DNA from: Myotis daubentonii
Lineage: Eukaryota > Chordata > Mammalia > Chiroptera > Vespertilionidae
DNA: 64,000 bases
Assembly (NCBI RefSeq): GCF_963259705.1
Contig: NC_081841.1
Span: forward strand, 33,321,358 to 33,385,357
Direction of reading: 5' to 3'
The notes under the pieces are model-generated. The model worked only from the letters and a program-made list of their open reading frames with translations. It was not told the origin of the DNA and searched no databases. Position numbers and translations under genes: made by a program. Below, in pieces: positions 34,746-46,083 of the stretch; the first letter of the stretch is position 1; each line of letters opens with the position of its first letter.

Positions 34746-36959
34746 ATGCACTTAAAATGCAGTGCTGTGGCTTTCCAACATTTTTTGACAGTAGTTCCCA
34801 GAAAAAAAAAGGTACATTGTATATAGCAAGCTAATGTTTGTGTTTAACCAAGAGTTTCAGAAAAAAAAACAAAAACAAAAACACAACACATGCTTTTCCT
34901 AACTACATTTGAGGCATTCTGACATTTTCTTTTCTGTTCTACATTCTTCCTTTCCTTTCCATTCCATTTCATCCTATCCTATTTATTTCATGTTCTAATT
35001 ACCGAATTGATCTTGTGTCCAAAAAATACATGATATCCAGCATTCTGAAAATCTCTTAGGGTAAGGACTGAAAGCATGATTTTCATAACAAGTGAGTCAG
35101 TGATTTTGTTATACTGTGAAGACTATTTCACACCCTAGACTAGAGGACGGATAGGCAATTCAGATTCGAAGGGTGTTTGGATAAGATGTAAGATGATGCT
35201 GGTAGTGAGTCCTGAAAGAGACTAGATATTAGGTAATTAGAAGTAGAAGATGCTTCCTGGGCAGACAATAGAAAGTTGAAATATAAGGAAGCGTAATATA
35301 GACAAAGAGTTACAATACTTTCTTATGTCTGAAGTGAATGATATTGTGTGGGCAGAAGAAGCAATATTAGAAAGTACCTACATTATGAATGTCTCAATTG
35401 GTAAGCCAAGAAATTTATCGGGAAAATTATTGATTAATTTTATAATAAGCAAACTATTTTAGGACAGTCTGCAGTGATATTGTCATTACTCAAAGCAATT
35501 TTCAAACTTCCCTGTTGAAGTTGCCTTTAGAGTTTATTTAATGAGCAGCAAATAAATTAACCCCATCGTTGTATAGCCACACCTTGATTTTGGATGATTT
35601 TTGGCTAGTCTGAAAGGTCAAATCCATTCTCAAAACTTTAAGATTTATTACCACTGAGGACAGTCAAAAAGAGTATACGAAACCCTTTTGGTTTAACAAG
35701 ACACTTGACTAGCAGCATCTGATACAGCTTCTCACGCTGTACACTGAAAGAAGAAAAAAAGGACAGAATTCAAATCACTAGCAAATGAATGATTGAATGT
35801 GTAGGAGATATGACTGGGACTAGTATTAGTAAAGTAAAACTGCGTTGAGGAAATACCACTTCCACTTTACCTCATGGAAATAAATTTATGAAAACATAAT
35901 ATGAAATGTAGAGAAACCTAAAACATAATGACTACCAGTTCATATGTTCTCAATTACTTGTCTCCAAACTCACAGCCCCAAAACAGGCCCTAATCAGGTT
36001 TCGTGGAACTGGTTTGGGTACTACTTGTCACCAATCTGTGGTAAATACAGAAATCCAGAGTGCTTAGAAACTGTCACAGATATGTGGCATCCTGTTGCAT
36101 TCAAACACCTGACCAGTGGGCTGGTTTCATTGTAGTGGAAATAGATCCGGCTCCAATTGTTGAAATCATGTGGTATGTCACATGCGGAACAAGATGCATA
36201 TTGGTCATACACAGGAGACCACATTACATACAATAAGATCAGTTTCAATTATAACCTGAAAGTGTAAAATTCTTTTAAAATCGTTTATTATTGTAAATTT
36301 TTATTTTAGCAATCACTTTAATTTTTAGTCAAAACTGTGTTTAAATTTCTAGTCTAGCACTGTTTACTAAATTATGGAAGTATAATTTATATTATTTATT
36401 TTAAACCCAATTTGCAGATAGCAAAGAAACTATCTGGAAATGTCTTGGGGGAAAAAACAAAAAAAACAAACAAACCATTTTTTATTACATTAGTAGTGAT
36501 AAACCAAATGATGATTATGAAAGCAATTTTAAATATACAAAGACCAAAAAAGTTCATATTAGTTTTACTTGGAAGTAAATATTTTCATATGTTGAGTTCA
36601 ATTTCGTAGCCACAATTGATGTTGAAATGTACAAACCCCTGGTGTGTTATTTGCAGATAGACACTGACTTTTAAAACAATGGAACTATTGTAAGGTAGGT
36701 AGTGATTACATTAAAAAAAAAGACATAAAGTAAGAAGTTCAAAACTGAAAGAATTTTTAAAGGGAAGGACAATGAATTTAAAAAGCCGAAAGATAAGATG
36801 CCACTATTTGATAGTGTATTGGCCTTCCTGCTAAAAGGAATATGGATTACTAAAAGTAAAACATCATAGGTAATTGTCAAGACATTAGTTAAAGTCTGAA
36901 CTAAATATATTTGCTTAGAACTGTTGGGAAGATCTGTAGCATAGAAGATAATTCAAATA
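34746..36959. other. AT-rich unique sequence
   Basis: No gene or named repeat recognised. There are short A-rich runs with AAAAAC units near 34861-34880. Confidence 0.4.
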
Positions 36960-37440
36960 TCACTCCCCCCCGACACAATGTCTCAGAATATTCAGGAATT
37001 AATTTATGATATGAAATACCAACTTACAGAACAAAAATTATTAGCGAAGTACTTTTTATTGCAACTTAGTGAATGCACCTATATTTCTAACATGACATTT
37101 TTTATAGTATATGTACAATTTGAACATGCTAATAATATTAAGGAAGAATTTTTTTCAGGTTTATTCAGGATAAACAACAATTTTCAAATGGTCTACACTA
37201 TAAAGGACTGTATTACCAGCAAATATGCTTTTAGAGTTCAGGTTCTATGTAGGATATGTTTTTTGGCATAGATGAACTAACAGGAAAACATTCTGGAATT
37301 ATTACCCAAATGAAGGAAGTTGTATTTGAAAGTGAATCAACATGCTGCATCCATCATCAAGACAGTCTTGCCACACAGAAATAAAAGTCACTTGCACTAA
37401 ACCATTTGTTTTTGACATAGCAAAAACTGTGAAGTACATA
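36960..37440 (+). pseudogene. Relic of a hAT-type transposase or ZBED-like gene
   Basis: A stretch of about 97 codons (from 36978) reads DTMSQNIQELIYDMK just at its start, then LLQLSECTYISNMTFFIVYV and FEHANNIKEEFF. This layout is typical of the catalytic core of hAT (Buster/Charlie-like) transposases and of genes made from them, such as ZBED5-type proteins: a polar start, an LDEST-like block and an Arg/Glu-rich EIKEEF block. After a stop at about 37270 the homology goes on in another frame with ELTGKHSGIITQMKEV, ESESTCCIHHQDSLATQ and a KTVKYI-like piece. The Asp of the expected D-E-S-T block is replaced (SECT), and stops and frameshifts break it. It is either an inserted transposon core or a retrocopy; no poly-A tail or terminal repeats were found. 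Not functional. Confidence 0.7.
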
Positions 37441-37654
37441 ATATGTTTATATTTGATATTCTCCCTGTAAATATAATATTAAAGCTAATCATAAGTAGCT
37501 GTTATTGCATTTTGAGGTAAGATGTTTATTCAGGGAAAAAGCTATTAAAAATGCTTGAATTATAGAATGAATTTACAGTATTCTGCTGGATAAATTCATT
37601 TAGTTCCATCTTTTAAATGGTGTAAGTCATTGTCAGCCTTCCTTTATTTTCTCA

Positions 37655-38840
37655 TCCTATATAATAAAGAGATAATATGCAAATTAACCCTCACGCCCTC
37701 ACAAGATGGCTGCCTACAACCAGGCCAGCAAGGGGTTTAGTGAGGGATGACCAAACGACTGAACAAGCAGGCTGCGTGGGGCGACCAGGCCAGCAGGGTG
37801 GTTAGTGAGGGACTACCAAACGACTGGACAAGCAGGCTGTGTGGGGCGACCAGGCCGGCAGCGGGGTTAGTGAGGGTTGACTAAATGACTGAATAGCAGG
37901 CTGAGTGGGGCAACCAGGACAGCAGGAGGGCCGTGAGAGGAGACCAAGCTGGCAGGGGGAGCAGTTGGGGGCAACCAGGCTGGCAGGGGGGGCAGTTAGG
38001 GGCAACCAGGCTGGCAGGGGGGGCAGTTAGGGGTGACCAGGCTGGCAGAGGGGGGCAGTTGGGGGCAACCAGGATGGAAGGGGGGGCAATAAGAAGCAAC
38101 CAGGCCGGTGGGAGGGGGAGTTAGGGGTGACCAGGTCAGCGGGGTGGGGGTGGGGCGGGGGCGGGGCGTGCAGTTGAGGGCAACCAGGCCAGCAGGGGGG
38201 AGCAGTAGGGGGTGATTAGGCTGGCAGGGGGGGCAATTAAGGGCAACTAGGCTGGCAGGTGGGGGCAGTTGGGAGCGACCAGGTCAGCAGGGGCGGGGGG
38301 CTGTAAGGGGTGACCAGGCTGGCGGGGGAGAAGCAGTTAGGAGCAACCAAGCCAGCAGGGAGGGGGCAGTTGGGGGTGACCTGGCTGTCAGGGTGGGGAA
38401 GATAGGGGCAACCAGGCCAGCAGAGGGGGGCAGTTTGGGGAGACCAGGCCAGTAGGGGGGGGCAGTCAGGGGTGACCAGACCGGTGTTGGGGGGGCAGTT
38501 AGGAACAATCATGCTGGCAGGGAGGGGGCAGTGGGGTGACCTGGCCAGCAGAGGGGGCAGTTGGGGGTGACCAGGCCAGCGGGGGGGGGGGGCAGTTAAG
38601 GGTGATCAGGCCAGCAACAGGGAAAAGTTAGGGGCAACCAGGCAGGCAAGCAGGTGAACGATTAGGAGCTAGTGGTTCTGGATTGTGAGAGGGATGTCCA
38701 ACTGCTGGTGTAGGCCCGATCCCCGCTGCCTACACCGGCAGTCGGCCATCCCCCAAGGGGTCCCAGATTGGAGAGGGTGCAGGCTGAGCAATGGGGACCA
38801 CCCCCACCCCCCGTATGAATTTCATGTACCGGGCCTCTAG
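37655..38840 (+). mobile_element. Helitron of 1.19 kb carrying a G-rich minisatellite
   Basis: Begins A|TCCTATATAATAAAGAG with ATAATATGCAAATTAACC and ends GTACCGGGCCTCTAG|T, with a GTATGAA/TTCATGTAC hairpin next to the 3' end. Between the ends lies an array of about 0.95 kb. The right 160 bases are the usual GC-rich 3' part (GATGTCCAACTGCTGGTGTA). No Rep/helicase gene. Confidence 0.95.
37710..38660. repeat. Minisatellite within the Helitron
   Basis: First come about three units of about 62-65 bases holding GACCAAACGACTGAACAAGC and GGGCGACCAGGCCAGCAGGG-like words. They are followed by about 20 shorter units of about 32-38 bases with consensus ACCAGGCTGGCAGGGGGGGC then AGTTAGGGGTG. Units vary in the length of the G run. 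The plus strand is strongly G-rich. Confidence 0.92.
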
Positions 38841-39239
38841 TATTCTTATATATTCAATGATCTTGATGCAGCCATGCAATGAAGTAATTCAACAGAAAGT
38901 TCAGAATCCTGGTGACAAATCATATATTGAGATTAATATAAGGAAGGTGTGCTTGATAGGCAAGTAAGGAAGAATTTGAAGACTAGAAGTTCACTTTCTA
39001 AACTTTAAAAAATAATTACATAGTTTTAAAGTTATTAAAAAGGCTTTTTACAAGCGTTTAGATCATTGTATCAATAGAATTGAAATGTCGTATAGGAAAT
39101 TTAACCCTTTAAATTTCAGTTTTTTTAGTAAACAATAGCTATGCCTCACAAAAAATATTGTGATGTTAAAGTATGGATTCAGAAAAAGTGACTCTAATTC
39201 ACAGAACACAGTTCTTATTTTATTTTTTCATTTTTTTCT
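38841..39239. other. Unique sequence
   Basis: No gene or repeat recognised. Confidence 0.45.
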
Positions 39240-40150
39240 TCTGTGAAGCATATCCAAGGGTGCAGTTCCTTTTAAAGTAAATTTTTTAAATATATCTTTA
39301 ACATTGAGAATATTATAGATGTCCCCCCCTTTTCTCCACCCATTGCCCTCCTCCACCTGGATCCTACCCCACCACAGCCCTTACCACCCTATTGTCTGTG
39401 TCTATGGGTAAGTGCATATATGCATATAAATTCTTTGGTTAATTTCTTCCAGATGTCTCCCCCACCCCCCGCACACACTCTTTCCCTGTGAGATTCATCA
39501 GTGTGTTCCATGTTTCCATGCCTCTGGTTCTATTTTATTCATCAGTTTATTTTGTTCACTAGATTACTCATTTGTTTATTTTGATTTTTAGATTCAGTTG
39601 TTAATAAATATGTATTTATTGACATTTTATTGTTCATATTTTTTATCTTTTTTTTTGTTCTTCTTACAGAAACTCTTTAACATTTTTTGTAATGCTGGTT
39701 TGGTGGTGGTGAACTCCTTTAGCATTTTCTTGTCTGTGAAGCTCTTTATCTGACCTTTAATTCTAAATGATAGCTTTGTTGGGTAGAGTAATCTTGGTTG
39801 TAGGTCCTTGCTTTTCATCATTTGAATATTTCTTGCCACTGCCTTCTAGCCTGCATAGTTTCTGTTGAGAAATCAGCTGACAGTCATATGGGCACTCCCT
39901 TGTAGGTTACTAACTGCTTTTCTCTTGCTGCTTTTAAGATTCTCTCTTTGTCTTTAACCTTTGACATTTAAATTTTGATGTGTCTTGGTGTAAGCCTCTT
40001 AGTGTTAATCTTCTTTGGGACTTTTGTGCTTCCTGGACTTATAAGTCTATTTCTTTCACCAGGGGAAGTTTTCTGTCATTATTTCTTCAAATAGGTTTTC
40101 AATATCTTGCTCCCTCTCTTCTCCTTCTGTCATGCTTTATATATCAAAAA
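39240..40150 (-). mobile_element. L1 pieces, antisense: 3' end joined to 5' region
   Basis: 39270-39600 (GAATATTATAGATGTCCCCC, CATTGCCCTCCTCCACCTGG) resembles the L1 3' UTR seen again at 57.4 kb. From about 39640 it changes to L1 5'-region sequence (GTAATGCTGGTTTGGTGGTG, CTGTTGAGAAATCAGCTGAC, GATGTGTCTTGGTGTAAGCC). Several kilobases of L1 are missing between these parts. Confidence 0.75.
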
Positions 40151-40539
40151 TCTGAAGAAAATGTTTTTTATGGAAAACTTTAGATATGTCTCCTTTAAGA
40201 CAGTAAATAGAAAAGATGCTAGTTATTCCTAATGTTTAATTTAGTCCCAGAGAGCTAGCAAATAATAGAAGCATGGAATGTGGTAAAAGGCATAAAGCTT
40301 CCAATAAAAGAGGTTAAATATCCCATTTTTATTATATGATCATCTACATAAGAAAGACAAAATGAGGACAGCAAATATTATATAAATATTTTTCTTGATA
40401 TAAGCAGGTATCATCCAAATATGTGATAATCAAAAAATGGTATAGCAACAAAATATAAAATATTTAAGAATTTCACTTAAAAAATAATAAACTAGCCCTC
40501 CACAGGTGAGATTTTAAAACTCTATTAAGGTAGACTAAA
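40151..40539. other. AT-rich unique sequence
   Basis: No gene or repeat recognised; may include more decayed L1. Confidence 0.4.
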
Positions 40540-41040
40540 CAAAATAATGTATATTCCTTTTTTTGGTGTGTAAAGTTTTAATATTATGAAAATTTTCTTT
40601 AAATTAATTTGCAATTTGGATAGAATACCAATCAGAATCCCACCTGGAGTTTTTATAGGAATGTGGCCAATATATTTCCATTCATGTGGAAATATTAAGG
40701 GACCAAAAAGCTTATCAACTTTAATAAAGAGATCAAAGAGGAGACACTTGTCCCTCCAGATGTTAGGGCATAACATACGCAATAGTAATGAACAGTGTGA
40801 TACTCCCATAAAAAATGGAATGGAAAAGAGCCTAGAGAAAGAACTATTTATGTACAGACAATATAGATAAAAATTTCAGGGGAAAAAATCAGTGGAGAAA
40901 CACAGAATATTTAGCAGATGGTCTTGAGAAACTGTCTCACTATATATGGAGATATATAACTCACACCACACTAAAAGGAAATGAATTCCAGATGAGACAA
41001 AAACCAAAATAGGAAAGGTAAAAGTATGATAATCTATCTA
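40540..41040 (+). mobile_element. L1 ORF2 C-terminal fragment, sense
   Basis: AGAATACCAATCAGAATCCC, TTCATGTGGAAATATTAAGG, GAGACACTTGTCCCTCCAGA and GATGAGACAAAAACCAAAAT follow L1 ORF2 near its 3' part. Frames are broken. Orientation is opposite to the L1 piece at 39.2-40.2 kb. Confidence 0.65.
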
Positions 41041-41302
41041 ATGCTCTGGCTCTGAGAATGCAGGAGGGGCTGATAAATAGGTAGAAAGTGATGAGCTAAA
41101 TGAATATGAATACAGAGGAAGTATTTGAAGGGCAGGATAACAAAAGGGCTCAGATGAGATGGAGAAAGCCACACAGGAATGAGGGTGCTTGGATAACAAA
41201 TAATTAAATATATTTAGGTTGCTAGAGGGACAGAGACAGGAAGAATTAATAGTGTTTTGAGATGTCAGTGAGAATTTTATTTTAGCTTTATTTTTTTAAT
41301 AT

Positions 41303-41479
41303 AGTATTTCTCAAATGTTTGGATGAACCATCTACGTCTGTTGATGGCCAATTTGGAAGGTTTCACCTCCAGAATTCCAACTCAGTAGATCTGGTTGAGC
41401 CTGAGAATTTGCATTTCTGAGGAATTCCCAGGTGACGTTAAGCTGTTGCTGTTCCAGGTACTACTTTGGGAAACAGTGC
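41303..41479 (+). mobile_element. MER5A-like hAT element
   Basis: AGTATTTCTCAAATGTTTGG, CCAACTCAGTAGATCTGGTT, GAGAATTTGCATTTCTGAGG, AATTCCCAGGTGACGTTAAG and CTTTGGGAAACAGTG cover the whole of a MER5A-type element with matching inverted ends (CAGT.TTCTCAAA / TTTGGGAAACAGTG). Confidence 0.85.
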
Positions 41480-42242
41480 TTTCCTTCGAAGCCAGGAAGC
41501 TTCAGGTTCAGGTGCTTTTGCAAAGCACATAGTATTGTAAAGGTCTAGGGCAGTCACTATCTTTGAAAGCCCAGAATGTTTGGTCATTTACATAACTTTC
41601 TTAGAAAAATGCTTAATGTATAGAAATATTAAAAAAAAAACCTTGCCCAATGGAGAATTGAATGAATAAATTACTCATTTTATGGATCAGTAAACAGAGG
41701 TTTGTGGAAAGTCAGAGAACTCCTAGTTTCCAGTTCCCAAAATGCAGGGACATCCCCCTCGCCCGCCAGTGTATTATTCATGTAGAATCATGTGGGAAAG
41801 AATTCTCAGCTTAGGCAAGAAAGACTTCAATTAATGAGCATTAGAGCTGATCTTGAAGAGAGAAGAATGTGGGAGTAATGGGAGCTAAACTTTGGAGGTG
41901 GAACTGGGAATTTGAGTGACAATCAAGTAGTCTGACAAGTTTTATTTTGTTACAGTCCAGCCATTCTCAAAATGAGCACCAAGCATATTTTGAGAAACCA
42001 TGGGGCATATAGGTCAAAAGAAGGTCAAACTGAAAAAGGCTTCACCATACTGTATAGCTTCTTATTATTAGATTGAAGAATTTGTGCTTCTTTCTGTAGG
42101 CAGTAGAGCATCATTAAAAGTCTTTGTCCAGTGAAATTACATGATTAGAACTGCTCTTTAGGACAACAATTTAGACCATAACTCTACTCAAATTTTTGCC
42201 TAGTGGTGGAAGAAATTGGGTTTTAGGCTTGCTATCTGGGTA
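41480..42242. other. Unique sequence
   Basis: No gene. The interval near 41670-41720 is faintly MIR-like (antisense). Confidence 0.4.
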
Positions 42243-42418
42243 TCTATAATAATAAAAGTGTAATATGCTAATTAGGCCAGATGTCCTTCCGGATGACCTT
42301 CTGGACGAAGCTGGGGCTGCAAGGGAAGCCTGGGTCCCGGGTGCCAGATGGAAGCTGGTGCCGGCAGCCAGGGGAACAAAGGCCTATCTTGCACAAATTA
42401 CGTGCATGGGGCCTCTAG
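42243..42418 (+). mobile_element. Very short Helitron, 176 bp
   Basis: A|TCTATAATAATAAAAGTG with TAATATGCTAATTAGGCC at the start; GCACAAATTACGTGCATGGG hairpin and GCCTCTAG|T at the end. Both termini are present with only about 100 internal bases, so it marks a near-minimal mobile unit. Confidence 0.93.
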
Positions 42419-43632
42419 TTTAGTATAAAGTCAGCAATACTTCAGCTCACTGGTCTACACATGGCAAACTACCAACTCAGGAACACAAATTATATACATT
42501 TAAAAACTAAAAGTAAGAAAAGCTTGTAATAATTCCTGCCACAGTGTGGTGATAAAATTATATCCTATAATCAAGTAATTAGATTCTTCTGTTTCTTGGT
42601 TGTCCATATAGAAGAAAATGCAGAGATGAGTGGCCAGAAGAGATGGGCCACTTGTTTCTAAACCCCTGGTGGTTGTTTCTAAGACTGCTTATAGCACATT
42701 TGGATCAATTTTATCAGCTCTCAATAGTTATCTTCATATCTAGTTCTTCAAAAAGACCATCTCATTGGGGAAAGGGCTAGCATAGATTTGAATGGTTGGT
42801 TCTCTGAGATGGCATCATAAAATACCAAGAGTTCAGATATGCAAAAGGGTATAAACAGAATTACCTAGTACAAGGGCTTTAAAGTTCATAGTGTTATGTA
42901 AGCATGTATATGATGGCGAGGAAGTCAGAGATAACCTAAGAGTTTATAACAGTTAAATAGCACAAAGATAGAAATTAATGTCCAGAAAAACACCTCAAAC
43001 TCAGCAGTCCATTCTGTCTTCAAGGGCCCCAGGAAGTCTAAGCTTGGAACAGACTTTGTATGAGAGTAGGTTTTCCTAATACGTTTCCAGAAGCTCAGAT
43101 CTACCATCTGGTTGAAGCAGCTGTGAGGAAAACCTTTGTTATGTTGTTTAGTAATTTGTTTCCACTAGTGTCAGACAGAAACTTAATGCAGGAGGAAAGG
43201 GATACAGTACAAACAAAATTAAATTATTTCAAATAAATAATTGGAATTAGGGCATTAGAAGTGCCTAGGAAATTTCTGACATCCAATAAACTTCACATTT
43301 CTAGAAATAGTGGTCTAGAGAAATGCCACTTTTTGGAATATTAATTAGGTAACAAGAATTAAAATAATTATCCTGAATTTAATTTTGCAGCATGACTATA
43401 ATGTATAGTCATTATAAAAACATTTTTAGTATATTAACATTAAAAAGTTCTATTGAAGTACATCTTTAATAAGAAATCTTGTTTAGAAGTCACTTTTAAA
43501 TGTATTTTTTGTGGTTATGGGAGATAATTAAAATAAAAATATTTTTGAAAACCATCCATAATGCCACATGCAAAAATTACTTAGTGTTTGCCTATATTGT
43601 AAATAGCATTATGTATTATAATATATCCAGTA
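42419..43632. other. AT-rich unique sequence
   Basis: No gene or repeat recognised. Confidence 0.45.
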
Positions 43633-43939
43633 CTAGAGGCCCGGTGCACAAAAATTTGTGCACTGGCGGGGGGGTGGGGGTGGGGTCCCTCAGCCCAGCT
43701 TGCCCCCTATCACATACTGGGAGCCCTAGGGGATGTCCTACTACCTGCTCCCTGCTCCCCTTGGGGAGTGGGCCTAAGCCACAGTCTGGCCTCCCTTTGT
43801 GAGAGTCAACCAGGCTGATCAGGGGAAGGCCGCAGCCCCATCACCTCACTGTTGCAGCCACTGCCAGTCACGGCAGCCACCAAGATGTTTTCATCAACAC
43901 TGACTCCAGTCCCTTTACCATGAAAAAATCCATCTATCC

Positions 43940-44289
43940 ATCCTTCCTTCCTTCTTCCTTCCTTCCTTCCTTCCTTCCTTCTTCCTTCCTTCTTCCTTCC
44001 TTCCTTCCTTCCTTCCTTCCTTCCTTCCTTCCTTCCTTCCTTTCTTCCTCCTTCCTTCCTTCTTCCTTCCTTCCTTCCTTCCTTCCTTCCTTCCTTCCTT
44101 CCTTCCTTCCTTCCTTTCTTCCTCCTTCCTTCCTCCTTCCTTCCTTCCTTCCTTCCTTCCTTCCTTCCTTCCTTCCTTCCTTCCTTCCTTCCTTCCTTCC
44201 TTCCTTTCTTCCTCCTTCCTTCCTCCTTCCTTCCTTCCTTCCTTCCTTCCTTCCTTCCTTCCTTCCTTCCTTCCTTCCTTCCTTCCTTC
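43940..44289. repeat. (TTCC)n tract
   Basis: About 350 bases of CCTT units with several TTCTTCC or CTCC breaks at about 45-90 base spacing, which suggests higher-order duplication. It adjoins the 3' end of the minus-strand SINE. Confidence 0.97.
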
Positions 44290-44528
44290 TCCTCACCTGA
44301 GGATATGTTTCCATTGATTTTTAGAGAATGTGAAAGGAAAAGGGAAAGACAGAGAGAAACATCAAAGTGAGAGGAACACTTTGATTGGTTGCCTCCTGCA
44401 TGAGCCCTGACCTGGGCCCGGGCCAGGGAGGAACCTGCAACCTAGGTACATGCCCTTGGTCAGAATTGAACCCAGAATCTGTGTTGGGCAGGCTGAGGTA
44501 TTACCCACTGAGCCAAACCAGCTAGGGC
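44290..44528 (-). mobile_element. tRNA-derived SINE, older subfamily
   Basis: Minus-strand head GCCCTAGCTGGTTTGGCTCA, then GGTAATACCTCAGCC, a degenerate B box GGTTCAATTCTG and a body with AGGTTGCAGGTTCCTCC. The body differs from young Ves copies and matches the copy at 1.7 kb better (AAAATCAATGGAAACATATC near its tail). Confidence 0.85.
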
Positions 44529-44737
44529 AGGATATGACATTTCTTAACCCTCCAGCAGCAGACCTTCCTTTTTTTCTCCAGGAGTGTAGTAAAAAAACCC
44601 TAGATCACCTATTTGGACTCTCATTACCCAAGTTACTAAGAATATTACCAGTGACACACAGGGAGCTTAGCCAATCAGCAGTCAGAAAAGGTGTTTCCTC
44701 TGTAGTTCACACCAATTGCCAGTATGGCCCCTGCCGG

Positions 44738-46030
44738 GCCTAACGCCTCTGGAGAGTTATTAGCCCTGGGCCGGGTCACCCCCAGCTCCCCACCGCTGCC
44801 ACCATCAACAATTGCTGGCTGGCTCCTCCTTGGCCCAAGCTTAAAGCCTCAGGCTGAGGTGTTAGGCCTGGGCCTCCATCAATGATCGCTGGCTCAATGA
44901 TCGCTGGCTCAATGATCGCTGGCTGGCTCCTCCCTGGCCCAAACCTAAAGCCTCAGTCTGAGGGTTTAGGCCTGGGCTGAGGCACCCCCAGCTCCCTGCA
45001 GCCACCTCGGCCATCAAGGATCGCTGGTTCATGATTGCTGGCTGGCTCCTCCTTGGCCCAAGCTTAAAGCCTCAGGCTGAGGTGTTAGGCCTGGGCCGCC
45101 ATCAATGATCGCTGGCTCAATGATCGCTGGCTGGCTCCTCCCCGGCCCAAGCCTAAAGCCTCAGGCTGAGGCTTTAGACCTGGACCTGGGCACTACCAGC
45201 TCCCCGCCACCAATCGCTGGCTGGCTCCGCCCCGTTCCCCACCAAAGCCGCCATAAACTATTGCTGGCTGGCTCCTCCCCAGTCCAAGCCTAAAGCCTCT
45301 GGCTGAGGTGTTAGGCCTGGGCCGGACCCTCCCTATGCTCCCCGCCATCAACAATCGCTGGCTGGCTCCTCCCCGGCCCAAGCCTAAAGCCTCTGGCCAA
45401 GGCTTTAGGCCTAGACTGGGGCACCCCCAGCTCCCCGCCCCCACTGATCGCTGGCTGGCTCCGAACCGGTTCCCTGCCAAAGCCACCATCAATGATCGCT
45501 GGCTGGCTCCGCCCCAGTCCAAGCCTAAAGCCTCTGGCTGAGGCTTTAGGCCTGGGCCAGACCCCCCCATGCTCCCCACCATCAACGATCTCTGGCTGGC
45601 TCCTCCCTGACCCAGGCCTAACGCCTCAGGCTGAGGGTTTAGGCCTGGGCCGGGGCACCCCCAGCTCCCTGCAGCCACGGCCATCAACAATCGCTGGCTG
45701 GCTCCTCCCCGGCCCAAGCCTAAAGCCTCTGGCCAAGGCTTTAGGCCTGGACTGGGGCACCCCCAGCAACCCGCTGCCACCGATTGCTGGCTGGCTCTGT
45801 CCCGGTTCCCCGCTGCAACTGCCATCAAGGATCCCTGGCTGGCTAGACCGGCCCAAGCCTAAAGCCTCTGGCGGAGGCTTTAGGCTTGGGCCCAAGCACC
45901 CCCAGCTTCCTGCCACTGCTGCCATCAAGCATAGCTGGCTGGCTCCGCCTGGTTCCCCTCCGCTGCCGCCATCAATGATTGCTGGATGGCTCAGCCCAGG
46001 CCCCAGCCTAAAGCCTCAGTCTGAGGCTTG
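44738..46030. repeat. Tandem satellite with a hairpin in each unit
   Basis: About 15 units of 45-105 bases. Each begins with ATCAATGATCGCTGGCTGGC; most continue TCCTCCCCGGCCCAAGCC into an inverted repeat GCCTAAAGCCTC - TGGCT - GAGGCTTTAGGC, then GGGGCACCCCCAGCTCCC. Perfect 12-base arms are seen at 45523-45534 and 45540-45551. Long open frames on both strands here (about 180-210 codons) are by-products of the repeat. Confidence 0.93.
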
Positions 46031-46038
46031 GGGCTGAC

Positions 46039-46083
46039 ATATGCAAATTAGCCACCATCTTGGCTGTTGACTAATTTGCATAT
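46039..46083. promoter_or_regulatory. 13-bp inverted repeat containing octamer motifs
   Basis: ATATGCAAATTAG (46039-46051) and CTAATTTGCATAT (46071-46083) are perfect complements with a 19-base loop, close to the Helitron 5' end. Each arm contains ATGCAAAT, the POU/octamer site. This is probably a structural part of the element; regulatory function is inference. Confidence 0.6.

Noticed and set aside
37710..38660. Array considered as a CRISPR-like repeat/spacer structure
   Set aside because: Units are contiguous and vary throughout, with no constant repeat separated by unique spacers; it lies in a vertebrate Helitron.
43920..44314. 126-codon frames on both strands
   Set aside because: Translations of the (TTCC)n tract only.
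45193..45828. Open frame of 211 codons on the minus strand, and one of 181 codons on plus at 45492-46037
   Set aside because: Both run through the tandem satellite and simply repeat its unit in translation; overlapping opposite strands are open for the same reason. No start context, domain or non-repeat part supports a gene.
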